From contig JANQOQ010000014.1 of the NCBI GenBank assembly GCA_028285755.1, forward strand, positions 372,001 through 436,000: a stretch of 64,000 nucleotides of DNA, in the 5' to 3' direction. The translations under genes were made by a program, and so were the position numbers. This document shows positions 1 to 8,983 of the stretch, piece after piece. Every line of letters begins with the position of its first letter. Position 1 is the first letter of the stretch. Origin of the DNA: Puniceicoccaceae bacterium (GTDB taxonomy: Bacteria; Verrucomicrobiota; Verrucomicrobiia; Opitutales; JAFGAQ01). The notes beneath the pieces are model-generated. The model worked only from the letters and a program-made list of their open reading frames with translations, made no database searches and was not told the origin of the DNA.

Positions 1-613
1 CAAAGACGATACCGGTCATTTTGCCTTCATCCGAAGCTATATTCTCTGCAGCTTGATGAATATCAATGTTGCTGAAAAGGGGAAGTAACTCAGCGTTGAC
101 GCCTATCTTTCGGAGTTGCGTCTGATAAAAAGGCGCCTGGGTGTGGATGCATTGGGGCGCCCATGTTTTTAGGAGTTTTTTGAAGGATCGTTTTTGCAGC
201 TGCCCCAGGAGTTTGTGCTTTAGGGGACTGTCTTTTTCGGCACCTATCCAGATTTCGTGAATCATGATATGGCGGAATATGGCTTCAGTATTAAGGGCCA
301 TGAGGACTTTGCGTAAACGGGTCGTTATTCCGTTTCCGTCATAGGCGTAAGCGACATATTGCAAGCTTATGCAATCAGTTTTTTGTTTCTTCAGGAATGC
401 GCGGATTCTTTCAATTTTTTGAGATTCCTTTGTGGATGTCCCAAACCGTAGCCATTGATCAGTTTCGTCACATTCATTTACATACAGATCATTCCATGCG
501 ATGTAAGTCACGTGATGGCCTGATTGGTTGAGCGTGTTTCCCAGCTTTCGGCTGTAGTCGCCCACTCCGTCCTTACCCGGTTCAAAGGATCCGACTATAA
601 ATGTTATTTTCAC
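1..613 (-). CDS. Glycosyltransferase, N-terminal part (runs off left edge)
   Basis: The reverse strand is open from a GTG at 611-613 to the window edge, about 204 codons. The translation begins MKITFIVGSFEPGKDGVGDY, the usual start of a GT-B fold (GT4-like) glycosyltransferase: a first beta strand, a glycine loop, then a donor-free N-domain. The C-terminal nucleotide-sugar domain with its E-x7-E motif lies outside the window, so the exact family cannot be confirmed. It starts 7 bp after the stop of the upstream GT2 gene and is the last visible member of the polysaccharide operon. The Shine-Dalgarno signal is weak, so translational coupling is likely. Confidence 0.75.
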   Translation of the reverse strand, partial: MKITFIVGSFEPGKDGVGDYSRKLGNTLNQSGHHVTYIAWNDLYVNECDETDQWLRFGTSTKESQKIERIRAFLKKQKTDCISLQYVAYAYDGNGITTRLRKVLMALNTEAIFRHIMIHEIWIGAEKDSPLKHKLLGQLQKRSFKKLLKTWAPQCIHTQAPFYQTQLRKIGVNAELLPLFSNIDIHQAAENIASDEGKMTGIVF

Positions 614-620
614 TTAAAAA

Positions 621-1460
621 TCACTCTTTTCGGAATAGTGCCCTAATGCCTTGCCAGAAGTAAAAGGCATCTGCACCCAGTGCTGTGCCTGCTCCCTTGA
701 ATCGATATTTAAAAAGTCTGGGGAACGTGACTTTTATAAATGTTCGAAAAGAGCGATGAAAGAAATAACGGGTTAAACTGGGAGGTCTAAGCTCAGGATA
801 CAGCCCGAGTAGATAATACCAGCTGGATAACTCCTGCTTTAAATGGGTGATTCCTTTGCTGCGTCTCCAGGGGTGGACAACGATAGCTTCTTTACAAAAG
901 GGAATGGGAATCTGAGCTTTCTTAATCTTCTCGTTCAGTTCGACATCCTCTATGGCAGGATAGGGGAAACCTTCATTGAAGCCGCCCATATTTTGGAATA
1001 GTTCCCTGTGGGTGGCCATGTTGCAGCTCCAGAGATACCCGCCGGTTTCGTTGACGGGAGACTCTTCATCCAAGCGTAGGCGGGGTCTATCGGTTATGGT
1101 TTTGCCCTCCAGGACTTCTGCATGGTTGGTTTGGTTTGCAAAAGCCTGTAACCAATGGGCATCGGGCAGGCAATCATCATCTGTAAATGCGATCCACTCG
1201 CCCTGAGCTTGGTCGGCCCCGTGATTTCGATTGGCAGCGGGTCCTTTCTGCGGTCCTTTTGTATATTTTACCCAAGGATAGTAACTTTCAACCATGTTGG
1301 CGGTCTCTTCCGAACGACTATCATCAGTTACGATCACCTCATATTTATTACCTTCGATGCCGTATGATTGGGTATCGTTTCGAAGGCAATCCAGTGTCAG
1401 CCTGAGCATCTCCGGGCGCTCATACGTCGGGATTACTACTGAAAACAGGATGTTATTCAT
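621..1460 (-). CDS. Glycosyltransferase family 2
   Basis: A 279-residue cytoplasmic GT-A fold enzyme. It opens with FSVVIPTYERPEMLR, the nucleotide-binding start of GT2 enzymes. A D-x-D-like metal site, FTDDDC, lies near residue 94, and a later stretch (YLWSCNMATHRELF) fits the acceptor-side loop. It should transfer a sugar from a nucleotide donor during assembly of a surface glycan; donor and acceptor cannot be read from sequence. It overlaps the upstream GT4 gene by 8 bp, typical of translational coupling, and lies inside a run of GT genes on the same strand. The ATG start is clear. Confidence 0.88.
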   Translation of the reverse strand: MNNILFSVVIPTYERPEMLRLTLDCLRNDTQSYGIEGNKYEVIVTDDSRSEETANMVESYYPWVKYTKGPQKGPAANRNHGADQAQGEWIAFTDDDCLPDAHWLQAFANQTNHAEVLEGKTITDRPRLRLDEESPVNETGGYLWSCNMATHRELFQNMGGFNEGFPYPAIEDVELNEKIKKAQIPIPFCKEAIVVHPWRRSKGITHLKQELSSWYYLLGLYPELRPPSLTRYFFHRSFRTFIKVTFPRLFKYRFKGAGTALGADAFYFWQGIRALFRKE

Positions 1461-2619
1461 TTAATCCCAAATATTCCAGGAGTCGCTGCTTCAGGCTATC
1501 TTTGTTGTATCGCTCTTGAATAAGTTTGCCTCCCCATTCCTGAAATTCTGAACGCTTGTTCCGGATGCTGATAATTTCGTCGGTATTTTCCAGATTTATA
1601 CCGAAGCGATATTGTTCGTTCATCTGCTGGATCTCCGAATCCAAAGGTGCATGAAAAATCACCGGTAAGCGGGCTTCGAGATAAGTAATGAGCTTCGTAG
1701 GAACTGAGTATTTGCCGAAACCGTCAGTTTCTTTAGGCATGTTCAAATATCCGGCGTCAAACGACTGCAGATGCGTAGCGATTTCATCCCGTGGAAGCAA
1801 TCCCCGTTTGACGAGCTTCACATTCTGCGGCCATACGCGGCCATCGGCGACTTTCAGGTTTTGATTATTGCCGAACCAGTGGATTTCAATGGCTCCAGCA
1901 ATCGATAGTTTGCTGAGCTTATCAATCAGGTGCTGAAACATTTCACCGCCGTATATCTGGCCTGTAATAGCAATGCGAAATGCATCCGGTTTGGATGTAG
2001 CGGGCTCGAGAGTGTTTTCGACATAGTCGTTGAGAATCACGGGTTCTCCTGGGAATCCCGATTCCTTAACGAGAGTTGCCATATTGTTGCCGATGACATC
2101 GACCCCTTGTATTCGTTGAAGTATTTGCTGTAAATGGGGCTTGAAGTCCCATTTGCCGGAATTCCAGAAGCCCGGTGGATCATAGAGACTGAACCTTAGT
2201 TGAACATCTGTAAATGTATCAGACTTCAATTGGTTAAATGCATAACTGCTGATCGGGAGATAATCGCCGCTCCACCAGATAACGTCCGGTCGAATCGTAT
2301 TGATGGTTTTTCGGATATTCTCGGCATCGAGACGTCCCGGCAATCGTAGATCCGGCACTCCGCCGTTCCAGCGTCGACTGAGTCTCCCATATACATCCCG
2401 CAAGGGTTTATGGGGAGCAAAATGGGGCGTGATCGATAGCTCGGTTTCATATCTGGCATTTATCGCTGTTTGAGAGTGGCTAAGCCAGGTGCTAATGCAG
2501 TGGTGAATTTCAACTTCATCCGGCAGCAGGCTAAGGAGGCGGCGATAAATCACTGCCGTCCCCGACCCATAAAACAGGTCGCTGAAGTGTATCAATAGCA
2601 GTTTAGGCTTTGAGCGCAT
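1453..2619 (-). CDS. Glycosyltransferase, GT4-like
   Basis: A 388-residue protein with the two-domain GT-B layout. The N-terminal half starts LLLIHFSDLFYGSGTAVIYR. The C-terminal half contains FRIAITGQIYGG and a loop around KLITYLEARLPVIF, which occupies the place of the GT4 E-x7-E donor site. The match to GT4 is looser than for its neighbours, so this is a divergent member. It overlaps the gene before it by 17 bp and the gene after it by 8 bp. Its context with an ABC exporter and other GTs indicates O-antigen or capsule synthesis. Sugar specificity is unknown. Confidence 0.8.
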   Translation of the reverse strand: MRSKPKLLLIHFSDLFYGSGTAVIYRRLLSLLPDEVEIHHCISTWLSHSQTAINARYETELSITPHFAPHKPLRDVYGRLSRRWNGGVPDLRLPGRLDAENIRKTINTIRPDVIWWSGDYLPISSYAFNQLKSDTFTDVQLRFSLYDPPGFWNSGKWDFKPHLQQILQRIQGVDVIGNNMATLVKESGFPGEPVILNDYVENTLEPATSKPDAFRIAITGQIYGGEMFQHLIDKLSKLSIAGAIEIHWFGNNQNLKVADGRVWPQNVKLVKRGLLPRDEIATHLQSFDAGYLNMPKETDGFGKYSVPTKLITYLEARLPVIFHAPLDSEIQQMNEQYRFGINLENTDEIISIRNKRSEFQEWGGKLIQERYNKDSLKQRLLEYLGLNE

Positions 2620-3766
2620 TCAGCAGGTTCTGTTCGCTTTGATTGTTCCAGTCAGTAAGCAAAAATGCACAAGATTGGTGTGCTTGTTCCCAAACAGTCT
2701 GAGATTGCAACAGTTCGGTTAGTTTTGCGGAAAAGAGTTTAGCATCTGATTCGATAAAGAGACATTTGTCTTCAAAAGGGTCTAATCCCCGGGCCCCTTC
2801 AGGAGTAGCGACTACTGGGAGGCCATAACTAAAGGCTTCCAAACACTTAATCGCTATACCGGAGCCTGAGGGCACTGGATTGATCGCGACTCTGCTTGAT
2901 GCATATGCCGCGGCGAGATCATCCACTCTACCGAGCAAATTTACTCCCTCTTGATCCGACATGGTCTCAGCAATACTGCCAACCACATTTAGTTCTGCAT
3001 CCGGGATTTCGTATTTAATGTGTTCCCAGCAGTTGTCCATAAACCACTCGATGGCCCGAAGATTCGCTGCATTTTGATTGCCGATGAACAAGATTGTATT
3101 TTGGTCCGTCTCAGGAACCGATTGAATCGGTGTGAAGGGTGGGTGATAATGCACTCTTTCGTCGAAATACTTCTGATAAAAACGGCAATCCTCCTCTGAA
3201 ATGGCGAGTAGGGTGTCTGCGCGCTTCAAACCCTTTCTTTCTTCTTTACCACTTGTGGAAAACCAATCGTTTACCTTACCGGCTTGAGCGGCCACCTCAT
3301 ACCGGTTTGTGAAGCGGTCATGAGTGTCCAACACCTTATGAATGTTATTCGGCAATCCTTCGAGTGCTTTGGAGAGATAAACATAGTGAACAATCACCGC
3401 ATCCGGCCGGATGCTATCAACGAGGGCCTTCCAGGCGGGAATTGTTTCCATATCGAACCAAGCATCCACGCAACTGTTTTGCTTGAGCGCGTAGTTCCCG
3501 CTGGGTAAATATTTGCGCAGTCGGGCACCCCAGCGTTGGGAGGAAGTACCATGAATGGACGGGTGGCGGTAGGGCAGTATGTGCAAGCGATTTCCCCAAT
3601 ATTCAGCCATCGCGTCCGTTGTAGGACCCATGGTTTCAAGGTAGGCGTAGTGAATATCGTATCCGTTTTTCCTGAGTATTTGTACCGTATTCAGAAGCCG
3701 GGTTATCGGTCCGCTACGGCTAGGATGTGTGATAAAGGGGGCAAATATGAGGAGCTTTTTATTCAA
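2603..3766 (-). CDS. Glycosyltransferase, GT4 family
   Basis: A 387-residue GT-B enzyme. The N-domain begins LLIFAPFITHPSRSGPITRL. The C-domain has NTILFIGNQNAANLRAIEWF and the donor-site region GSGIAIKCLEAFSYGLPVVA, which carries the conserved Glu and the G-x-PVVAT loop of GT4. The start codon is TTG at 3764-3766, forming a TTGA overlap with the TGA stop of the upstream gene. No ATG gives a better fit to the family start. It is part of the surface-polysaccharide operon; sugar donor and linkage are unknown. Confidence 0.85.
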   Translation of the reverse strand: MNKKLLIFAPFITHPSRSGPITRLLNTVQILRKNGYDIHYAYLETMGPTTDAMAEYWGNRLHILPYRHPSIHGTSSQRWGARLRKYLPSGNYALKQNSCVDAWFDMETIPAWKALVDSIRPDAVIVHYVYLSKALEGLPNNIHKVLDTHDRFTNRYEVAAQAGKVNDWFSTSGKEERKGLKRADTLLAISEEDCRFYQKYFDERVHYHPPFTPIQSVPETDQNTILFIGNQNAANLRAIEWFMDNCWEHIKYEIPDAELNVVGSIAETMSDQEGVNLLGRVDDLAAAYASSRVAINPVPSGSGIAIKCLEAFSYGLPVVATPEGARGLDPFEDKCLFIESDAKLFSAKLTELLQSQTVWEQAHQSCAFLLTDWNNQSEQNLLNALKA

Positions 3767-4773
3767 GGTGAGATGGATTCAATATGTCCATGCAGATCAT
3801 ATTTTTGCATCAGCGATCGAATGTAGTCTTCCGAACGGAACGGTTTTTTGCGGAGTTTTAAGGCGATGTAATAAATGCAATCTCGTGGAGATTTTCCAAA
3901 CCAGACTAAAACAGTGAATAGCTTTGTCAGGAGAGAGGGTGCCTTGGTTAATTCGAGGCTCAGTGCTGATAGCGTAAATGCGCGCTCCCAATCCGATCTT
4001 CGCAAATTCAAATCTTCAGGCAATTTTACCAGTCGACTCATTTTACGTAGTTTCATGTAAGCGCCTACGGTTTCGGTATCGGATAACGAAGTGACCTGCT
4101 GACTGTGTATGGTCCAGTCTGCCAAATATTCGGGTACATGGTAGGTTTTACAATGCATGCCGACTCGCATGCCCCATTCATAGTCAGCCTGCGGCCCCAA
4201 ATCCGTTTGAAATAGTCCGTGCATTTCAAACACTGATCTACGAATAAGTAATTGCGTGATCGATATATAGACGGTCCCTCCGTAGTAGTGCAATAAGCCA
4301 TCGTGAGGAGATTTTCGAATGTGAGCTAAATCGAGTTGCTCCTTAAAATACTTACCTGCCTTGGAGTGTTTAGCGTAGAAGTCTGGGATTTCCTGATCCG
4401 TTTCATTGAGGACCCGCAGATTACATTCTACAAGGTCGCAATCCGGGTTTTTTTGAAGTATATCTACCGTTTTTTTGAGAAAACTCGGCTCAAAACTATC
4501 GTCCGCCGTGGCAAAGTAGATGAAGTCTCCCTTGGCCTGCTCAATGGCAAAATTCCAGGCATCGTAAAGACCGGGGGGTGTTTGAAATAATCGCGCGCGT
4601 GGTTCGTCATTGAGTCGATCCTGAAAATATTCCCACGAGCCGTCATTGGAGTAACTATCAACTACAATGAGCTCCCAGTCGGTAAAAGTCTGGGCATAGA
4701 TAGAATCCAACCGTCTCTGTAAATACGACCGGTTGTTTAAGTTAGGCAGACAGATGCTAACAGCTACCGCCAT
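3763..4773 (-). CDS. Glycosyltransferase family 2
   Basis: A 336-residue GT2 protein. VSICLPNLNNRSYLQRRLDS is the canonical nucleotide-binding N-terminus, followed by LIVVDSYSNDGSWEYF. A metal site of the type FATADDSFEP lies near residue 93 and replaces the usual D-x-D. The segment QADYEWGMR provides the family's second acidic cluster. The C-terminal ~80 residues are basic and hydrophobic and may associate with the membrane. The ATG start directly follows the stop of the upstream GT4 gene with no gap. It probably adds one residue or branch to the exported glycan. Confidence 0.87.
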   Translation of the reverse strand: MAVAVSICLPNLNNRSYLQRRLDSIYAQTFTDWELIVVDSYSNDGSWEYFQDRLNDEPRARLFQTPPGLYDAWNFAIEQAKGDFIYFATADDSFEPSFLKKTVDILQKNPDCDLVECNLRVLNETDQEIPDFYAKHSKAGKYFKEQLDLAHIRKSPHDGLLHYYGGTVYISITQLLIRRSVFEMHGLFQTDLGPQADYEWGMRVGMHCKTYHVPEYLADWTIHSQQVTSLSDTETVGAYMKLRKMSRLVKLPEDLNLRRSDWERAFTLSALSLELTKAPSLLTKLFTVLVWFGKSPRDCIYYIALKLRKKPFRSEDYIRSLMQKYDLHGHIESISP

Positions 4774-5865
4774 TTAGATCAATTTTTGGTATTCCCTTAC
4801 CATTGCATCAGCGCACTGCCTCCAATGTAGCTTTTGGGTTTGTTGTTGAGCTTCTTTAAGCAATGGTTCCCGCAATTTGGAATCCGTTAGGGCAGTCATC
4901 GCTTCTGCGAGTTCTTGCGGTTGGGTAGCATCCACAAGTAATCCGCCTTTGCCCACAACTTCCGGAAGGCTGGAAGCATTATGCGCAATAACGGTGCTGC
5001 CGCAAGCCATTGCATCCAGGGCAGGCAAACCAAACCCTTCATAAAGACTTGGGTAGAGGAGTGCTACTGAGTGATAGTAAAAGGCTGCCAAGTCCTCATC
5101 CTCAAGAAAGCCCAACCATTCAATGTGTTGATCCAAATTCAGGGATGCTATGAGCTCCAGTTCGGATTCCGTTGGCTGGCTTCCGGCTACTTTCAGATTA
5201 AACGAGTTGCCTTCATCCTGACAGATCTTGAGGGCCTTTAGGGTCGATTCAAAGTTCTTATAACCCTCACGTGCACCGACATACGCAAAATAGTCGAGCG
5301 TTGGGTTTTTCATGTCCGAAGGTGGGGCTCGATCAGTTCCTGATAATGTGACTGTGATCTTATCAGAATGCCCAGGATAGTAATAATCGATGTCTGCGGC
5401 GGTATTTTCTGAGATACAGATGATCTTATCTGCCCGCTCAATTATTCGCTTTTTAGCAGAAACGGTAAACGGATCTTTTTCCTGATGCTCAGGATAACGT
5501 TCGTGAATGCAATCATGCACTGTGCAGACGATGGGCTTTTTCAACCGCTGAGGCTCGTGGCAGGATACCCAGTCGTAATAAGTCGGGTGGTAGATATCGA
5601 TTTCTTTCTTATTCCATTGATTCCATCGAAACCGATTGATCTGAAAGTCCAATTTGGGGTGGATACCACTCCGGTAAAGGTATTTGTAAATGGGTTGAGC
5701 TTTTGAGAACTCAAGATCCGGTATCGGCTTATCCAAAGTAACGGTCCAATCGCAATTATCAGCCGTATAATACATCAATCGGTCGAAGTAGGTATTTATA
5801 CCGCCGAACTTTTGGTGCTTATATATCCAGCCGTCGGAGTAAACGCGTATTCTCTTATTGGGCAC
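4774..5865 (-). CDS. Glycosyltransferase, GT4 family
   Basis: A 363-residue GT4 enzyme, among the most typical in the cluster. It has IVCTVHDCIHERYPEH mid-protein, as in mannosyl- and rhamnosyltransferases of the WbpX/WbdA kind, YFAYVGAREGYKNFE at the inter-domain hinge, and the donor site EGFGLPALDAMACGSTVIA, with Asp in the second acidic position of E-x7-E. The start is GTG at 5863-5865, overlapping the upstream gene by 11 bp. Relatives often use GDP-mannose, but specificity cannot be assigned from these motifs alone. Confidence 0.88.
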   Translation of the reverse strand: MPNKRIRVYSDGWIYKHQKFGGINTYFDRLMYYTADNCDWTVTLDKPIPDLEFSKAQPIYKYLYRSGIHPKLDFQINRFRWNQWNKKEIDIYHPTYYDWVSCHEPQRLKKPIVCTVHDCIHERYPEHQEKDPFTVSAKKRIIERADKIICISENTAADIDYYYPGHSDKITVTLSGTDRAPPSDMKNPTLDYFAYVGAREGYKNFESTLKALKICQDEGNSFNLKVAGSQPTESELELIASLNLDQHIEWLGFLEDEDLAAFYYHSVALLYPSLYEGFGLPALDAMACGSTVIAHNASSLPEVVGKGGLLVDATQPQELAEAMTALTDSKLREPLLKEAQQQTQKLHWRQCADAMVREYQKLI

Positions 5866-7099
5866 GCTGCAATATATCTACAAACTCTTTGGCTGTTTCC
5901 TGAATATCCAAATGTTCGCACGCGTAGTCCCGCATTCGTTGCCGGACGATGATAGCAATTTCTGGATTTGCCAAATAGTTTAACAGCAACTCCTTCAAAT
6001 AGGTAGGAGAATTCGTGGGGAAGATCGGTATTCCGGCATCACGGCATAACTCCCCGGCACCCCCGCTACCACTTGCAATCACCAGGCATCCGGCTGCCAT
6101 GGCTTCCTGCATGATGAGAGGAAGCCCTTCTCCGCGACTACTCGGGAAGATCAGGATATCCTGTTGACTTAGAATTTCGGGCATATCTGAGGGCTCAGCC
6201 CAGCCTGGCAGCTCTATGATGTCCCACACGTCACTATTGGCTGTGTCTGTTCGAAAACTTTTCCACCATTCTTCGGCCCATGCATTCGGAGGTCTGCCTA
6301 TTAGGTTTAAATGGAATTGATTTCTATCTTCGGCTTCCATCGAATTGAGCGCTTCGAATAATGTCTGAATACCGCGATCCGGAGTAAATCCACCTGCAAA
6401 CACAAGGCGTATGGGGCGGTGCAATTCCCATTGCCCGGGCAAACTCTGATTAATTGGAATCCCTGCATAGAGTATACGCTTGTCTTTGTATTCTATAAAC
6501 GAATCGCGGTTTTGCCATTCCTGGTAATGGGAGACGAAAATACCTTTTTTTGCCTCAATCTTGGCAGGTAGTTTTAGATTCTTGGAGATGGTCGGTGATT
6601 TCGGCAAAAAGGGCCTTATGATGTTTGGGATTCTTGAAAAACTGCCTGCCGGATTTTGCTGATGAATCTGGTACCAGGGGTGGAGAATAGCATCGGTGGT
6701 TTTGGGTGTTTTTTTTGACCAAATATCTTCGTGCCAAAATACTTGAGGTACTTCGTGCAGATGGGCAACTGCACAGATTGAAGGGCTTAAGCCATCAAGA
6801 TTGAAATGGCATACCCAATCCGGGTTCTCAGTTTTAATTATCTCTGAAAAGGCAATCGCATCTTTTTGACTTTGGATTGCCGCACTTATTTGATCACTCA
6901 ACGACTGAATTGGTTTTTGGGAATATTGTAGAATCCGATAGACTCCATTTTCATCGACTGTCTTTTGCTTTGAATGCTTGCTGGTAACGACCACGCACTC
7001 ATGATCCGACTTGAGTGCATTGACCAAATGAAATAGCCGTAACTCATAGCCGCCTTGAGTAGCGGGGGGGTAAAGGTTGCTGGCAAACAGGATTTTCAA
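5855..7099 (-). CDS. Glycosyltransferase, GT4 family
   Basis: A 414-residue GT-B enzyme. The N-terminus MKILFASNLYPPATQGGYEL carries the glycine-rich acceptor-domain loop. The C-domain contains RLVFAGGFTPDRGIQTLFEA and the E-x7-E signature in GEGLPLIMQEAMAAGCLVIA. The start is TTG at 7097-7099, overlapping the upstream TGA as TTGA, the same junction type seen at 3763-3766. An ATG alternative would cut into the first beta strand. It functions in cytoplasmic assembly of the polysaccharide or LPS chain; the sugar is unknown. Confidence 0.87.
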   Translation of the reverse strand: MKILFASNLYPPATQGGYELRLFHLVNALKSDHECVVVTSKHSKQKTVDENGVYRILQYSQKPIQSLSDQISAAIQSQKDAIAFSEIIKTENPDWVCHFNLDGLSPSICAVAHLHEVPQVFWHEDIWSKKTPKTTDAILHPWYQIHQQNPAGSFSRIPNIIRPFLPKSPTISKNLKLPAKIEAKKGIFVSHYQEWQNRDSFIEYKDKRILYAGIPINQSLPGQWELHRPIRLVFAGGFTPDRGIQTLFEALNSMEAEDRNQFHLNLIGRPPNAWAEEWWKSFRTDTANSDVWDIIELPGWAEPSDMPEILSQQDILIFPSSRGEGLPLIMQEAMAAGCLVIASGSGGAGELCRDAGIPIFPTNSPTYLKELLLNYLANPEIAIIVRQRMRDYACEHLDIQETAKEFVDILQRAQ

Positions 7100-8232
7100 T
7101 GAAGTTGATTCTTTATGAGAGAAACAAAATCCTTTGTAGGATCGACCGAGTAAGTGTTTCGGATACTTTCATGAGCTGCTTCTCCCATCGTTTTCCATTG
7201 GGATCGGTTTTCCCAGGCTTGCATGAGTGTATCATTTACGGAGGCTGCCTGTAGATCTGGTATCAGATAACCGTTGGTGCCGCTGTTAATGAGATCTGGG
7301 TTACGGCCACAATGGGTCACAATGGGTATTCTCCCCATGCGCATGGCTTCTATCGTTACCATCGGGAGTCCTTCAAATCTTGAACTGAGTATCAAACCGG
7401 CGTGTTTTTGATAAATCTCTTGAGGTGAGTTTACATAGCCTCCAAATGAAAAGTGCTTTTCGAGGTTCCGGGCTGCGATTGCTGCTTTGAGCTGTTCGGT
7501 ATTACCCTGATCTTCACCATAGAAGGTGATGAGTATATCGGTGTTTCGCCAGAAGGGTTGAGCGAGTGCTTCAACCAGCAAATCCTGGCCTTTGGATGCA
7601 AATTGGATACGCCCAATGCATGCGAGAGAGTGTGGGGTACTTTCTGGAAATGGAATAATGGTTTGGGTATGCGAAACCTTGGTTGGATTATCGACAATCT
7701 TATAAGGTTTCATGGATGGTTGCAGGAGTTTTTGCATGATAGTGCGATTTTCCTCACATAAAAAGCAGCGATACTTGGCACCTGAATATAGATCCTTTAA
7801 CTTAAGCCAGAGAGAGTCTTCGGGATAACTTTGATTATGGGCAACCTGCAAATTGATAATATAAGGGATCCCGGACTTTTGAATGATTTCCAGATCATCG
7901 CTCCAATCCAAATGATAACCAATTGTGATGACCCAAAGGTCAGGCTGCTGGCTCCTGATCCATTCTTGATCGGGATCTGTGAGCGATTGACCCAGTCGCA
8001 TTCTAAGTTTGCGAGCACGTCTGTCATTCGCGGAAATGGGCTTGCGGCGGTAGTGTATTTCGGCTCCTTTAGCTTCTAGTTTTGCAAGGTGTTTTGAAGG
8101 GGTTTCCCAATAACTGAAATTGATAATCACTTCATGACCCTCGTCCAGCAGATGCTCAGCTGCACTTGCCCAGAGTACTTCAGAGCCTCCCCAGGGCAGT
8201 GCGGTCATGGTTGAGTAAAAGCCGATTTTCAT
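7096..8232 (-). CDS. Glycosyltransferase, GT4 family
   Basis: A 378-residue GT-B protein starting MKIGFYSTMTALPWGGSEVL, where the WGGSE loop marks the GT4 acceptor domain. The C-domain has SLACIGRIQFASKGQDLLVE and the donor site EGLPMVTIEAMRMGRIPIV, a clear E-x7-E. I chose the ATG at 8230-8232 because it makes an ATGA overlap with the stop of the upstream methyltransferase; an in-frame upstream start would add eight residues without family support. It belongs to the same translationally coupled operon. Confidence 0.87.
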   Translation of the reverse strand: MKIGFYSTMTALPWGGSEVLWASAAEHLLDEGHEVIINFSYWETPSKHLAKLEAKGAEIHYRRKPISANDRRARKLRMRLGQSLTDPDQEWIRSQQPDLWVITIGYHLDWSDDLEIIQKSGIPYIINLQVAHNQSYPEDSLWLKLKDLYSGAKYRCFLCEENRTIMQKLLQPSMKPYKIVDNPTKVSHTQTIIPFPESTPHSLACIGRIQFASKGQDLLVEALAQPFWRNTDILITFYGEDQGNTEQLKAAIAARNLEKHFSFGGYVNSPQEIYQKHAGLILSSRFEGLPMVTIEAMRMGRIPIVTHCGRNPDLINSGTNGYLIPDLQAASVNDTLMQAWENRSQWKTMGEAAHESIRNTYSVDPTKDFVSLIKNQLH

Positions 8233-8981
8233 GATCTGGGAGTCATCAGAAGCCAATACATTCCGGCGGGTCGGCGCTCATCCATATAGGGTTGAAGATA
8301 AAGCGTTGGATCAAAAGGGAGTTTGGGTATTTCAGACGGATAGTCTTTTAACGTTCTTTCAAGAACTTTTATGCGTTCAATCTGGTGGGAATTTGAGAAG
8401 CGTGTCATTAAGCGATCGCCAATACCTGGCAGGAAACAGTCGTGCACTTCAACCAGAATAGTTGTTTGCTCCAGCTCAGGAATGAACCGGGGATCCAACA
8501 GGCAAAATTCGGCCGTTTCAACATCCACCAGCACGAAATTATTTTGGCAGCTACGCAAAGTATCCTGAAGGTCTCCCAAATCACAGGCACCCCGTAAATC
8601 GATGCGATCCGACACGCCGTTTAGTGTTGCCAGTTCAGGAAGCGGAGTTTGCGGGTCAGCTTCGAATGCGATAATAGGCCAATCGGTCCTAAGCGCCATA
8701 CCCACTGCATAATAGCCCTCGGCGGCTCCGATATCAATGAATTGGTCAAACTCAGTTTGAATTATACGTTCGAAGATTCGTGCTAATTCCTTCTCGTAGG
8801 TGCCTAACACTTTGGGATAGAATTCACTGCCGATGCTGCGATCAATATAGCGCATACCGGTAAATGGGCCCGATAGGCTTTTGCCCTCTGCGGTTGCCTC
8901 ACCGACGATTTGCTCAATCTTCCGGGCAGGCCAGTCGTTGGTGAGTGCTTTTACCAAGCGACTCTTCCATTGTCTAATCAT
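8229..8981 (-). CDS. FkbM-like SAM-dependent methyltransferase
   Basis: A 250-residue protein with a Rossmann-type SAM site QFIDIGAAEGYYAVGMALR, followed by the acidic strand end IIAFEADPQTPL and the motif FVLVDVETAEFCLLD. This is the usual order in FkbM-family O-methyltransferases. Such enzymes in polysaccharide clusters typically methylate a sugar, sometimes capping the chain, but the acceptor here is inferred only from context. The ATG at 8979-8981 starts 2 bp after the ATPase stop; an upstream in-frame start would overlap the ATPase by 52 bp and is less likely. It overlaps the next gene by 4 bp. Confidence 0.75.
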   Translation of the reverse strand: MIRQWKSRLVKALTNDWPARKIEQIVGEATAEGKSLSGPFTGMRYIDRSIGSEFYPKVLGTYEKELARIFERIIQTEFDQFIDIGAAEGYYAVGMALRTDWPIIAFEADPQTPLPELATLNGVSDRIDLRGACDLGDLQDTLRSCQNNFVLVDVETAEFCLLDPRFIPELEQTTILVEVHDCFLPGIGDRLMTRFSNSHQIERIKVLERTLKDYPSEIPKLPFDPTLYLQPYMDERRPAGMYWLLMTPRS

Positions 8982-8983
8982 GT